Of a DNA stretch of 64,000 nucleotides, positions 54,780 through 63,894 are shown piece by piece. Position 1 is the first letter of the stretch. Each line of letters starts with the position of its first letter. Made by a program: the position numbers and the translations under genes. The notes below the pieces were generated by a model. The model was not told the DNA's origin. It worked only from the letters and a program-made list of their open reading frames with translations, and ran no database searches. Origin of the DNA: Clostridiales bacterium (GTDB taxonomy: Bacteria > Bacillota_A > Clostridia > Saccharofermentanales > Saccharofermentanaceae); contig JAILHZ010000052.1 of NCBI GenBank assembly GCA_024695545.1, positions 53,588-117,587 on the forward strand, written 5' to 3'.

Positions 54780-55016
54780 ATGAGAGCCCTGTTCGTCAAA
54801 ATCTTCGATATGCTGAAGGATAAGAATTCCGGCAAGATCGGCGCCGGGATCGCATTCTTCTTTGCGCTGTTTTTGGTGATCTTCGGCTTCCTTAAGACTA
54901 TGTTTATCATCATCCTGACTGTGATCGGCTATGTCGTTGGTGCGTTGCTGTTCTCAGATAAGGATAAAGTTAAGGACTGGATGGATAAGATCCTTCCGCC
55001 CGGGAGGTATAGATGA
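54780..55016 (+). CDS. DUF2273 small membrane protein
   Basis: A 78-residue protein with a hydrophobic hairpin (about 20-58, with GKIGAGIAFFFALFLVIFG) and a basic C-terminus. The DUF2273 family occurs next to asp23/amaP genes. It overlaps nusB by ATGA. Confidence 0.85.
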   Translation: MRALFVKIFDMLKDKNSGKIGAGIAFFFALFLVIFGFLKTMFIIILTVIGYVVGALLFSDKDKVKDWMDKILPPGRYR

Positions 55017-55417
55017 GTAGAAGAGAAGCGCGTGAAGCGTCTTTCGCATTTTTGTATCAGCTGAATTTCAGACAGGAGCCTGTTTCTGAGCAAAAAGCAC
55101 TGTATCTAGAAGTGCATCCGCTCGATGATGAGGATCTGCCGTATTTTAACCTGATTACTGATGGTGTCTATGAGAAGAAGGACGAGCTTGATGCGGAGTA
55201 CTCGAAGTATCTCAAAGACTGGAAACTGAGCCGTCTTCCGAAGGTGGACATTATGCTTCTCCGAATCGCGGTATTCGAGATGATGTACGTGGAAGATATT
55301 CCGATGAATGTCTCCATCAATGAGGCTGTAGTTCTTGCCAAGAAGTACAGTTCAGAAGAATCTAAGAGCTATATTAACGCTATTCTCGGCAGGATCAGCA
55401 AAGATCTGGAAAAATAA
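55013..55417 (+). CDS. nusB: Transcription antitermination factor NusB
   Basis: A 134-residue all-helical RNA-binding protein for rRNA antitermination with NusE. It opens MSRREAREASFAFLYQLNF (Arg-rich start) and ends DIPMNVSINEAVVLAKKYSSEESKSYINAILG in pattern, the standard C-terminal signature. Overlaps both neighbours by 1 to 4 bases. Confidence 0.96.
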   Translation: MSRREAREASFAFLYQLNFRQEPVSEQKALYLEVHPLDDEDLPYFNLITDGVYEKKDELDAEYSKYLKDWKLSRLPKVDIMLLRIAVFEMMYVEDIPMNVSINEAVVLAKKYSSEESKSYINAILGRISKDLEK

Positions 55418-56628
55418 TGGAACAGACAGCTTTTTCCGTCTCGGAATTAAATGCATACGTGAGCACACTGTTAGGATCTGACAGTGTGCTTTGTCAGTTA
55501 TGCGTCAAGGGTGAGATCTCCGGATATAAGAGGTATCCGTCCGGACATGCGTATTTCCAGCTGAAAGATGAGAACAGTTCCGTATCATGCGTGATGTTTA
55601 AGGGAAGCTTCTCCCACATCGATTTTGTCCCTGAAAACGGCATGAAGGTCCGTATTTACGGACGTGCCGGCATATATGCGGTAGATGGTAAGTTCCAGGT
55701 ATATGTCAACTTTATGCAGGAAGACGGTCTGGGCGAATTATTCAAAGAGTTCGAAAAACTAAAAGAGAAAATGGCAAAAGAAGGCCTTTTCGATGATTCA
55801 CATAAGAAGCCGATTCCGTACCTTCCTAAGAGGATCGGTGTCGTAACATCGCCGAAAGGTGCTGTTATCCGTGATATTATCAATGTCCTCAGCCGCAGAT
55901 ATCCAAACCACGATATCCTGATTGCTCCTTCATCTGTTCAGGGAAAAGAGGCTCCGGCTGAACTGATCCGCGGGCTGAATCTTCTTGATGAACGTGAGGA
56001 TATTGAGGTGATCATCATCGCACGCGGCGGAGGGTCTATGGAGGATCTGTGGTGCTTCAACGATGAAGCGCTCGGCCGTGCGATCTTCGAGGCGAAGACT
56101 CCGGTCATATCTGCTGTCGGTCATGAGACGGACTTTACTATCTGCGACTTCTGCGCGGATCTTCGTGCGCCGACTCCATCTGCGGCCGCAGAACTTGTGA
56201 TGCCGAATAAAGACGAAGTGCTTGCCCGGCTGGATACATCAGACGGAAAGCTTGCACTGACGATGAGAAATTTCCTGAATACGAAGAGACATCAGTGGGA
56301 CAGCCTTTCGAAGCATCGTGCGCTTCTTGCTCCTCAGTTCCGTATAGAGAAAGAGATGCAGAGATGTGATATCCTTACTGCGAAACTGAACGAGAAGATG
56401 TCTTCATCGTATGAGAAAAAGAAGAGTGCTTTTACCGCGGATCTGGCAAAACTCGGTGCTCTTGATCCGATGAAGGTCCTCCTTCGCGGGTATTCGCGAG
56501 TGACGGATTCTGAGGGAAAAACAGTAGATTCTGTAAAATGTGTTAATATAAAGGACGAGGTCTTGATTTCTGTCTCGGATGGACTGCTCCATTCTGTAGT
56601 GACATCGGTCGAGAATAAAGAGGGTTAA
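55417..56628 (+). CDS. xseA: Exonuclease VII large subunit
   Basis: A 403-residue nuclease subunit. The N-terminal OB fold (about 1-100; VKGEISGYKRYPSGHAYFQLKD) is followed by the catalytic core with GVVTSPKGAVIRDIINVLSRRYP, IIIARGGGSMEDLWCFNDE and ISAVGHETDFTICDF. A coiled coil and C-terminal domain follow. It forms a complex with XseB, whose gene follows after 3 bp. Confidence 0.97.
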   Translation: MEQTAFSVSELNAYVSTLLGSDSVLCQLCVKGEISGYKRYPSGHAYFQLKDENSSVSCVMFKGSFSHIDFVPENGMKVRIYGRAGIYAVDGKFQVYVNFMQEDGLGELFKEFEKLKEKMAKEGLFDDSHKKPIPYLPKRIGVVTSPKGAVIRDIINVLSRRYPNHDILIAPSSVQGKEAPAELIRGLNLLDEREDIEVIIIARGGGSMEDLWCFNDEALGRAIFEAKTPVISAVGHETDFTICDFCADLRAPTPSAAAELVMPNKDEVLARLDTSDGKLALTMRNFLNTKRHQWDSLSKHRALLAPQFRIEKEMQRCDILTAKLNEKMSSSYEKKKSAFTADLAKLGALDPMKVLLRGYSRVTDSEGKTVDSVKCVNIKDEVLISVSDGLLHSVVTSVENKEG

Positions 56629-56631
56629 ATT

Positions 56632-56862
56632 ATGGCAGAGAAGAATAATGACATGACTTATGAGCAGGCGATTGCCGAACTTGAGGAGATCATCCGCAAA
56701 CTGGAATCCGGTGAAGCATCTCTGGATGATTCTATTGCTTTATACTCCCGTGGTATGGAACTTTCGAAGTTCTGTAAGGATAAACTCGATGCCATCGAAA
56801 AGAAGATCAGTATCCTTGGTCAGGATGGCAAGAGTGAGAGTGCTTTTGGAGAAGAAGTATGA
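56632..56862 (+). CDS. xseB: Exonuclease VII small subunit
   Basis: A 76-residue helical protein: MTYEQAIAELEEIIRKLESGEASLDDSIALYSRGMEL in pattern is the XseB signature. It overlaps ispA by ATGA. Confidence 0.96.
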   Translation: MAEKNNDMTYEQAIAELEEIIRKLESGEASLDDSIALYSRGMELSKFCKDKLDAIEKKISILGQDGKSESAFGEEV

Positions 56863-57761
56863 GTGAGAAGATCTCGTTTTTTATGAAGAAGTATCAGGAG
56901 CGTATCGAAGGTCTGCTCCAGAGTGTTTTCCCGGATGAACTGTCCGGGGATCCGACCGTGAAGGCGGCGATGTACAGTCTGCTTGCCGGTGGTAAGCGTA
57001 TCCGTCCCGTATTGATGTATATGGTAGCTGATATGCTGAAGCTGGATCTGTCTTCCGTGGATGATTTTGCCGTCGCGATGGAGATGGTGCACACATATTC
57101 GCTGATCCATGATGATCTTCCTTGTATGGATGATGACTGCTTAAGAAGAGGTAAGCCGACATGTCATATCGCTCATGGTGAGGCTTTTGCGCTTCTTGCC
57201 GGTGACGCGCTGCTGAACCGGGCATTTGAGAGAGTGCTCGTTGCCGTTACCAAGAATCCGAAGTGTGCCTCTGCGGCTGCGTATTTTGCCGAGAATACGG
57301 GTATACGCGGAATGATCGGCGGTCAGAGTATCGACCTTTCCTCGGAAGGAAAGAAGATAGATACAGGAAAACTCTGCGAACTACATGAGAAGAAGACCGG
57401 CGCGCTCATCAATGCGTCGTGCCTGGTTCCATACTATATTTTCGCAGCTGAAAATGGAGAGAATAAAGCTCTTTATGACTTGATCCACCGTTTTTCGGCT
57501 GGTACCGGTCTGGGCTTTCAGATCAAGGATGATCTTCTTGATGTTCAGGCAGATGAACAGGTTCTCGGCAAAAGCACCGGTAAGGATGAGAGAGATAACA
57601 AGTCTACATTTGTCACGGTCTTCGGAGAGGCGAGCGCACAGAAGATGCTCGATGATACTTATGCAGATGTATATGAAGCGCTGGATGAACTGGCTTCTCA
57701 GGGCTGGGATGTTACCGCGCTCCGTCAGTTCAGTGATGTCCTGCAGAATCGGGTGCAGTAA
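56859..57761 (+). CDS. ispA: Farnesyl diphosphate synthase
   Basis: A 300-residue all-helical prenyltransferase. The first Asp-rich motif is HDDLPCMDDD, with two extra residues as in bacterial type II FPP synthases, and Tyr five positions before it, which limits chain length to C15. The second motif is DDLLDVQAD. GGKRIRPVL binds the diphosphate. It supplies C15 precursors for undecaprenyl and other isoprenoids, alongside dxs just downstream. Confidence 0.95.
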   Translation: MSEKISFFMKKYQERIEGLLQSVFPDELSGDPTVKAAMYSLLAGGKRIRPVLMYMVADMLKLDLSSVDDFAVAMEMVHTYSLIHDDLPCMDDDCLRRGKPTCHIAHGEAFALLAGDALLNRAFERVLVAVTKNPKCASAAAYFAENTGIRGMIGGQSIDLSSEGKKIDTGKLCELHEKKTGALINASCLVPYYIFAAENGENKALYDLIHRFSAGTGLGFQIKDDLLDVQADEQVLGKSTGKDERDNKSTFVTVFGEASAQKMLDDTYADVYEALDELASQGWDVTALRQFSDVLQNRVQ

Positions 57762-57764
57762 GAT

Positions 57765-59645
57765 ATGAAACCAACACCGATCCTGGATACAATTAAATGC
57801 CCGGAAGATGTGGCAAAGCTGGATTCTACCCAGAGAAAGCAGCTCGCGGAAGAACTCCGTGATTTTATTGTCGACCGTGTAAGTAAAAACGGCGGACACC
57901 TGGCTTCGAGTTTAGGTGTTGTAGATCTTACGATTGCTCTGCTGTCTGAGTTTGAGCCACCGCATGACCAGATCGTATGGGACGTGGGTCATCAGGCTTA
58001 TGCATATAAGCTTCTGACGGGAAGAAAAGACAAGTTTGAGACTCTCCGTCAGTATGGCGGTATTGCCGGATTCCCAAAGATCTCAGAGAGCAAGTATGAT
58101 GCTTTCGGTGTCGGACACAGTAGTACATCCGTATCTGCTGCTCTCGGTCTTCTCCGCGCAAAGAAACTTCAGAACGATGACGGACATGTTATCGCTGTTA
58201 TCGGTGATGGCGCAATGACCGGCGGTATGGCTTTTGAGGGCTTAAATGATACTGGTCATTTCAGTGAGAATCTTACTGTCATCTTAAATGATAACCAGAT
58301 GTCTATCGATAAGAATGTAGGCGGTTTGTCCAGAGCGCTTTCCAATCTCCGTTCTTCAACGAGATATATTAAGGCGAAGAGCCGTGTCGAGCGTTTTCTT
58401 CTCCATATTCCGCTGATCGGACGTCCGATTGCCAGGTTTATTATGATGATCAAGACCTGGTTCCGACTCCTTATCCGAAGAAACACACCGGTTATCTTCG
58501 AGGATCTCGGTTTCCAGTATTTCGGCCCTTTTGACGGCCATAATATCGATCTTCTCCGGAAGAAACTCAAGATCGCCAAGGCAATCAACGGTCCTGTACT
58601 GATCCATATCGTAACGAAGAAGGGTAAGGGTTATCCGTTGGCGGAGGAGAATCCGTCTTCGTATCATGGTGTATCTCCTTTTGACAGAGAGACCGGAGTT
58701 AAGCCTTCGACCACAAGAACATTTACGAATTGCTTCTCTGATTCGATCGTGCGTATCGGTAAAGAGCATGAAGAAGTCGTTGCTATCTGTGCTGCGATGA
58801 TGACCAGTACCGGTCTGGTCAATTTCAGAAAGAACATGAAACTCCGTTTTTTCGATGTCGGCATCGCTGAGGAGCATGCTGTGACAATGGCCGCAGGTAT
58901 GGCCGTAAACGGATTTGTTCCAGTAGTGGCGCTGTATTCAACATTTGCCCAGCGTGCATATGACCAGCTCCTGCATGATGTCTGTCTTCAGGATCTGCAT
59001 ATGGTACTTGCTCTTGATCGAGCCGGTATCGTCGGTGCGGATGGTATGACACATCAGGGAATCTACGACATTTCCATGATGCTTTCTATGCCGAATGTTA
59101 CGCTGCTTTCACCATGTAATTTTGCCGAGCTTGACCATATGCTCGAATATGCGGTCGTGGAGGCAAAGAATCTTGTTACAGTCCGGTATCCCCGTGGCGG
59201 TCAGAGCGAGATCTTAGAGAAGATCCCTTCAACGGAAGGTGTAGGTCCGCGTGTCATCAGAGAAGGTGAGGGAGTTGCGATCCTCGCGCTCGGTATTATG
59301 TGCGAACAGGCCCTTCTTGCCGCGGCAGAACTCGAAAAGAACGGTATCAATGCCCGAGTGATCGATGTCCGCTGTGTCAAGCCTTGTGATATTGATCTTT
59401 GGAAAGAGATGCTAGACGGCATTACTGAAGTAGTTACCATTGAAGACGGAATTGCAAGATCCGGTTTTGGCGCATATCTTCTGTCAATTCTTGAGGAAAA
59501 CGGCCGGATGGGCTCTATCAAAGAGTATAAAAGCCTTGGCGTGTCCGATCATCCTCTGGTAGCAGGTAACCGTAAACTTCTTCTCGAAAAAGAGCATATG
59601 GATGAAAAATCCATTGTAGAAACAGTGCTTTCATGGCATAAATAA
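57765..59645 (+). CDS. dxs: 1-deoxy-D-xylulose-5-phosphate synthase
   Basis: A 626-residue thiamine diphosphate enzyme joining pyruvate and glyceraldehyde 3-phosphate, first step of the MEP pathway. GDGAMTGGMAFEGLNDTG is the ThDP motif, with VWDVGHQAYAYKLLTGRK upstream. The pyrimidine domain has DVGIAEEHAVTMAAGMA and LDRAGIVGADGMTHQGIYD. It follows ispA by 3 bp. tlyA, which often follows dxs in clostridia, is absent. Confidence 0.97.
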   Translation: MKPTPILDTIKCPEDVAKLDSTQRKQLAEELRDFIVDRVSKNGGHLASSLGVVDLTIALLSEFEPPHDQIVWDVGHQAYAYKLLTGRKDKFETLRQYGGIAGFPKISESKYDAFGVGHSSTSVSAALGLLRAKKLQNDDGHVIAVIGDGAMTGGMAFEGLNDTGHFSENLTVILNDNQMSIDKNVGGLSRALSNLRSSTRYIKAKSRVERFLLHIPLIGRPIARFIMMIKTWFRLLIRRNTPVIFEDLGFQYFGPFDGHNIDLLRKKLKIAKAINGPVLIHIVTKKGKGYPLAEENPSSYHGVSPFDRETGVKPSTTRTFTNCFSDSIVRIGKEHEEVVAICAAMMTSTGLVNFRKNMKLRFFDVGIAEEHAVTMAAGMAVNGFVPVVALYSTFAQRAYDQLLHDVCLQDLHMVLALDRAGIVGADGMTHQGIYDISMMLSMPNVTLLSPCNFAELDHMLEYAVVEAKNLVTVRYPRGGQSEILEKIPSTEGVGPRVIREGEGVAILALGIMCEQALLAAAELEKNGINARVIDVRCVKPCDIDLWKEMLDGITEVVTIEDGIARSGFGAYLLSILEENGRMGSIKEYKSLGVSDHPLVAGNRKLLLEKEHMDEKSIVETVLSWHK

Positions 59646-59787
59646 GTGCTTTTATAGTTTCGGTTTATAAAAATACGCATATATCATAATGCATAAATGT
59701 TCAGAATTCTGTATAATTAGTTGCATGTTGGGAATGAGTATGTGATTCTTTACATGCTTGTATTTGATATGGAAGGAGATCCTTACC

Positions 59788-60663
59788 ATGAGATTCGGAT
59801 TTGCGATTAATGAGGAGAAAGACCCGAAATTCGATTTTTCTTCGTATGCAATCAATGTGATTAAGAAGAAGGGCGGACAGGTCGTTCTTTCGGATATCTA
59901 TGCGGATACTCCGCTGAAAGATATTCCGGACGTCGAATTCGGTACATATGAAGGTTGTGATATTCTGTTGTCGCTCGGCGGCGACGGTACTTTTCTCCGT
60001 GCTGCTCAGAATAACCTGAAGTACGGAGTTCCGGTCATCGGTGTGAATCTCGGGAGTATCGGATTCCTGACAGAGATCCATAAAGATGACTTTGAGGATG
60101 CTGTTGACCGGTTAATGGCAAAACAGTTTACCCTCGAAAAGAGAACACAGCTGGATGTAACCCTCCTTTCGAAAGACGGCGAGGTTAAGGAACAGGGCGT
60201 CTGTTTAAATGATGCTGTAGTTGCTCGTGGCGCGAACCTTCACGTGGTATCTCTCGATCTTCTGATCGATCACGATCACGTAGAAAGACTTTCCGGAGAT
60301 GGTGTGATCCTTTCAACGGCAACCGGTTCGACGGCTTACTGTCTTGCGGCCGGCGGTCCGATCGTAAAGCCGGAACTGGATATCTTTATGGTTACGCCGA
60401 TCTGCCCGCATACATTGCATAACCGTTCGTATATCGTCTCCGGTGACAGTACGATCGAGATCATCATCGAGCGATTCTCGGAGCCGCCGATCCTTTCTCT
60501 GGATGGCCGCCCGAATATTGAGCTTTCTTATCATGACCGCATTCTTATCAAGAAGTCCGAGCAGGATGTGATCGTTGCGAAACTCGGATATAAGAATTTC
60601 TATCAGACCGTAAGACAGAAGATCCGTGCAAGAGGTAGTTTCTATGAAGATGGCGAAAAATGA
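59788..60663 (+). CDS. nadK: NAD kinase
   Basis: A 291-residue enzyme making NADP from NAD. The start at 59788 follows GGAAGGAGAT; the in-frame TTG at 59758 lacks such a site. Signatures are LLSLGGDGTFLRAA, GVNLGSIGFLTE, LNDAVVARG and STATGSTAYCLAAGGPIV. A 142-bp gap with a TATAAT box (59712-59717) separates it from dxs, so it may have its own promoter. Confidence 0.97.
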   Translation: MRFGFAINEEKDPKFDFSSYAINVIKKKGGQVVLSDIYADTPLKDIPDVEFGTYEGCDILLSLGGDGTFLRAAQNNLKYGVPVIGVNLGSIGFLTEIHKDDFEDAVDRLMAKQFTLEKRTQLDVTLLSKDGEVKEQGVCLNDAVVARGANLHVVSLDLLIDHDHVERLSGDGVILSTATGSTAYCLAAGGPIVKPELDIFMVTPICPHTLHNRSYIVSGDSTIEIIIERFSEPPILSLDGRPNIELSYHDRILIKKSEQDVIVAKLGYKNFYQTVRQKIRARGSFYEDGEK

Positions 60664-61120
60664 ACGACAGGAAGCGATGCTGCGCCTGGTGCGTGCCAAG
60701 GAGATCAGCACTCAGGAAGAACTGGCAAAAGAGCTTGAAGCGGCCGGCTGGCAGGTAACTCAGGCGACTGTATCCCGTGATATAAAAGATCTGGGCATTA
60801 TCAAGGTCACTCTCCCGTCGGGAGGTACAAAGTACAGTGTACTGGACCGTACCGGTGATGTGGCCCCGGGAAGACTTCTTTCCGTATTTGCCCACTCGGT
60901 ATTATCTACGGATGTTGCCATGAATCTGGTCGTAATCCGTACTCTTCCGGGTATGGCCAATGCTGCGGCTTCCGCGCTTGATTCTATTCATCTTTCAGGT
61001 GTTGTCGGTTCCATTGCGGGAGACGATACCGTATTTGTTGCCACACCGAGTCCGGAAGATGCTCTTGCGATCCAGGCAACGATCAGAGATATGAATAATC
61101 GTATAAACACTGATATTTGA
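60644..61120 (+). CDS. argR: Arginine repressor ArgR/AhrC
   Basis: A 158-residue hexameric regulator. ATG 60644 is chosen because GAGG (60632-60635) lies 8 bases upstream. The gene then overlaps nadK by 20 bp. N-terminal winged helix: TQEELAKELEAAGWQVTQATVSRDIKDLGI. C-terminal arginine-binding core: GMANAAASALD and VVGSIAGDDTVFVAT. No arginine genes are in the window; the nadK-argR-recN position is conserved in Firmicutes. Confidence 0.95.
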   Translation: MKMAKNERQEAMLRLVRAKEISTQEELAKELEAAGWQVTQATVSRDIKDLGIIKVTLPSGGTKYSVLDRTGDVAPGRLLSVFAHSVLSTDVAMNLVVIRTLPGMANAAASALDSIHLSGVVGSIAGDDTVFVATPSPEDALAIQATIRDMNNRINTDI

Positions 61121-61130
61121 GAGGTTTTTC

Positions 61131-62804
61131 GTGTTAATCAGTCTGACGATACAGGATTTTGCCATAGTCGAGTATGCATCCTTTACTCCGGGAAAAGGAT
61201 TAAATATCCTTACCGGTGAAACTGGTGCCGGTAAATCGCTTATTATCGATGCGATCAGTGCGCTTCTCGGCCATCGTATCGGTCGTGACTATGTCCGCAA
61301 GGATTCTTCAAAAGCCGTGATCGAAGCGGTTTTTGACAGCGTATCCGAAGTGATCCCTAAGTCTGTATTTGAAGAATTCGGGATCGAAACCGAAGACGAT
61401 ACTCTGATCCTTCTGCGTGTGATCGGTAAGGACGGAAGAAGTATCGTGCGTATCAATGGCCGCACGATGCCTGTATCTGTCCTGAAGACGATCGGCGCTT
61501 ATCTCATCGATATTCACGGACAGCATGATCAGCAGACGATCTTCGACAGTTCCAAGCATCTTGGGATCCTGGATGATTATGCAGGCGAAATCCTTACACC
61601 GCATCTAGCCGCTTTCTCCGATAAACTCAATGAATACCGCGAGATCCTTCAGACCAGAAAGCAGTATGAGACGGATCCGGAGAAGAGCCGCCAGATGCAG
61701 GATCTTCTGAAATACCAGATCAAAGAGATCGAGGAAGGTGCTTTTGCCGAAGGAGAAGAAGAGGAACTTGTCGAAAGACTTAAAGTTCTCAAACAGGAAG
61801 AAAAGAGACGCTTCCACCTGTCATACGTACAGGGAGCTCTTTCCACGGAAGACTCTACGTCTCCGCTTTCGTCACTTCAGACAGCCGCTGAACATCTCGA
61901 CGCGCTTACTTCGATCGATCCGTCCTTTTCGGAGAACGCTAAACAGCTTCATTCCGTAGTAATGGACCTTGAGGGGATGAGAGATTCTCTTTGTGGCGAG
62001 GATGTCCTGTCTTCAGAATCTTATGATGAAGTGGAATCCCGGCTGGAGAAACTTCGCGGATGCATCGTAAAGTACGGCGGAAGCGTTGCTTCTATGAACG
62101 AATATCTTGCAGATGCGAAGAAGCGCCTGGAGATCCTTCAGGAAGGCGATACCAGAATCAAGCAGCTGAATATTGAGCGTGCCCATAAGGAAAAAGAACT
62201 GGTCGCTCTGGCGGATAAGATCCATGACATCCGTGTTGAGGCGGGAAAGAAACTTTCGTCTGATATTGTTTCCGAGGTACAGTTTCTCGGCCTTTCCAAT
62301 GCGACGTTCGATGTATCTTTTACTAAGCGCCCGAAGGAACGTTTCTTCAGTAAGACCGGATATGATGAAGTGGAGTTTCTTTTCTCCGCGAATAAAGGAG
62401 AGGATCTGAAACCGCTGTCAAAGACTGCTTCCGGTGGTGAGGCCGCGCGAATCATGCTTGCGATCAAAACGATCCTGGCACGTGCGGACGCAACTCCGGT
62501 CCTGATATTTGATGAGGTGGATTCCGGAATATCCGGTGAAGCAGCTAAGTCAGTCTCTTTTTCTATGAAGAAGCTTTCGCTGTTCCATCAGGTTTTCTGT
62601 GTTACCCATATGGGGCAGATTGCGGCAGCTGCCGACCAGCATTTCTTTATTTCCAAGGATCAGAGCGGGGAGCGGACAAAGACCAATATCGAGGAACTCG
62701 ACGAAAACGGCCGTGTTTTCGAGGTGGCAAGGCTTCTTTCCGGTAATTCGGGGGATGTTCAATCCCAGATCCTGGCAAAGAATCTTATTTCGGAGAGACG
62801 GTAA
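61131..62804 (+). CDS. recN: DNA repair protein RecN
   Basis: A 557-residue SMC-like ATPase acting at double-strand breaks. It starts with GTG at 61131 after GAGAGG, giving MLISLTIQDFAIVEYASF. Walker A is TGETGAGKSLIID. A coiled coil fills about 160-360. The C-terminal half has TASGGEAARIMLAIK (signature) and LIFDEVDSGISG (Walker B). In spore-forming clostridia spoIVB and spo0A follow; here an opposed pseudouridine synthase gene ends one base away. Confidence 0.97.
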   Translation: MLISLTIQDFAIVEYASFTPGKGLNILTGETGAGKSLIIDAISALLGHRIGRDYVRKDSSKAVIEAVFDSVSEVIPKSVFEEFGIETEDDTLILLRVIGKDGRSIVRINGRTMPVSVLKTIGAYLIDIHGQHDQQTIFDSSKHLGILDDYAGEILTPHLAAFSDKLNEYREILQTRKQYETDPEKSRQMQDLLKYQIKEIEEGAFAEGEEEELVERLKVLKQEEKRRFHLSYVQGALSTEDSTSPLSSLQTAAEHLDALTSIDPSFSENAKQLHSVVMDLEGMRDSLCGEDVLSSESYDEVESRLEKLRGCIVKYGGSVASMNEYLADAKKRLEILQEGDTRIKQLNIERAHKEKELVALADKIHDIRVEAGKKLSSDIVSEVQFLGLSNATFDVSFTKRPKERFFSKTGYDEVEFLFSANKGEDLKPLSKTASGGEAARIMLAIKTILARADATPVLIFDEVDSGISGEAAKSVSFSMKKLSLFHQVFCVTHMGQIAAAADQHFFISKDQSGERTKTNIEELDENGRVFEVARLLSGNSGDVQSQILAKNLISERR

Positions 62805-62805
62805 G

Positions 62806-63693
62806 TCAGGACAGCAGTGCTTTCATATCATCGGGCATTTCCGATGTGAACTCCATCCATTCATTGGTGATCGGGTGATAAAACCCGAGTTTACAGGCAT
62901 GAAGTGCCTGTCGATCTATACGGTCCTCATTTTCGATACATGGCATATCCGGATTCGGAAAATCATTGGACTTCGGTCCGTACAGACCGTCACCAACGAG
63001 CGGGTGCCCGAGATAGAGGGAGTGTACGCGGATCTGATGGCATCTTCCGGTCTCCAGTCTGTAAGATACTACAGAAAGATTCCTTTCAGGTATCGTCCTG
63101 ATCGTCTTATAGTGCGTGACAGAGGGATGGCCGTCCTCACGAACGATACGGATCATGATGGAGTTCTCGTCGCGTCCGATTGGTTTATCGATCGTTCCTT
63201 CTTCCGGTTCAAAAGCACCGTAGACGATACCGACATATTCTTTCTCCATTTTGTTCTTGGAGACGGTATTGTGCGCATATCCGTTCTTGGCAATAACGAT
63301 CAGGCCTGAAGTTTCGCGGTCAAGACGCATGATCGGGTGGAGCCGCTGGTCACAAAGCCTCTGAAGCAGGGAGTCGTCCATATGCTGCCAGGAAGGATGG
63401 GTGACAAGGTTTCCTGGCTTCTCACATACGATGATCCAGTCATCCTCATAGTAGATCTTTATATCAGTATCAGGTTTCGAATGAATGATCCCCTCGGCAT
63501 CGTCATAGATGATCAGGATCTCATCGCCGGTTTCCGGGGTGGCGATCATGCGGGCAGGGAAGCCGTTCAGGTACAATTCGCCATAAAGCCGGATGCGCTT
63601 ACACAGAAGGTTGGACATCTGGTACCGGTCACGGAGAATGTCATAGATTTTCTTGCCGCTGTCTTCCGGGCGGATCTTGATCGTCAGCTGCAT
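62806..63693 (-). CDS. RluA-family pseudouridine synthase
   Basis: A 295-residue enzyme converting uridine to pseudouridine in rRNA or tRNA. Catalytic Asp is in HPIMRLDRETSGLIVIAKN. An N-terminal region of about 80 residues resembles a small S4-like RNA-binding part. The end has ETGRCHQIRVHSLYLGHPLVGDGLYG, standard for RluA/RluD types. The precise target (RluC, RluD or tRNA type) cannot be read off. Ribosome binding site ACAGGAGCT on the minus strand. Confidence 0.93.
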   Translation of the reverse strand: MQLTIKIRPEDSGKKIYDILRDRYQMSNLLCKRIRLYGELYLNGFPARMIATPETGDEILIIYDDAEGIIHSKPDTDIKIYYEDDWIIVCEKPGNLVTHPSWQHMDDSLLQRLCDQRLHPIMRLDRETSGLIVIAKNGYAHNTVSKNKMEKEYVGIVYGAFEPEEGTIDKPIGRDENSIMIRIVREDGHPSVTHYKTIRTIPERNLSVVSYRLETGRCHQIRVHSLYLGHPLVGDGLYGPKSNDFPNPDMPCIENEDRIDRQALHACKLGFYHPITNEWMEFTSEMPDDMKALLS

Positions 63694-63894
63694 AGGAGCT
63701 CCTGTAATTTTAGATTTGATTTTTATTCTAATTGAAAGATGGGGAATTGAAAAGAAAGGTTAAATGATTTTCATTTACCCAAAAATCTGTGTCCATTTTG
63801 TTATTTTTCAGTCTATCTTGACAAGATTTTTCCTCTTTTCCATTGAGTAGAAATTGACTATATGTTATCCTACCATGTGGGAGGTGAGTCAACT
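63694..63894. other. Divergent intergenic region with AT-rich promoters
   Basis: A 201-bp AT-rich stretch between the minus pseudouridine synthase gene and the plus NuoE-like gene. TTGACA at 63818-63823 and TTGACT at 63854-63859 are seen, but neither has a convincing -10 at 17 bp. No RNA gene recognised. Confidence 0.4.
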
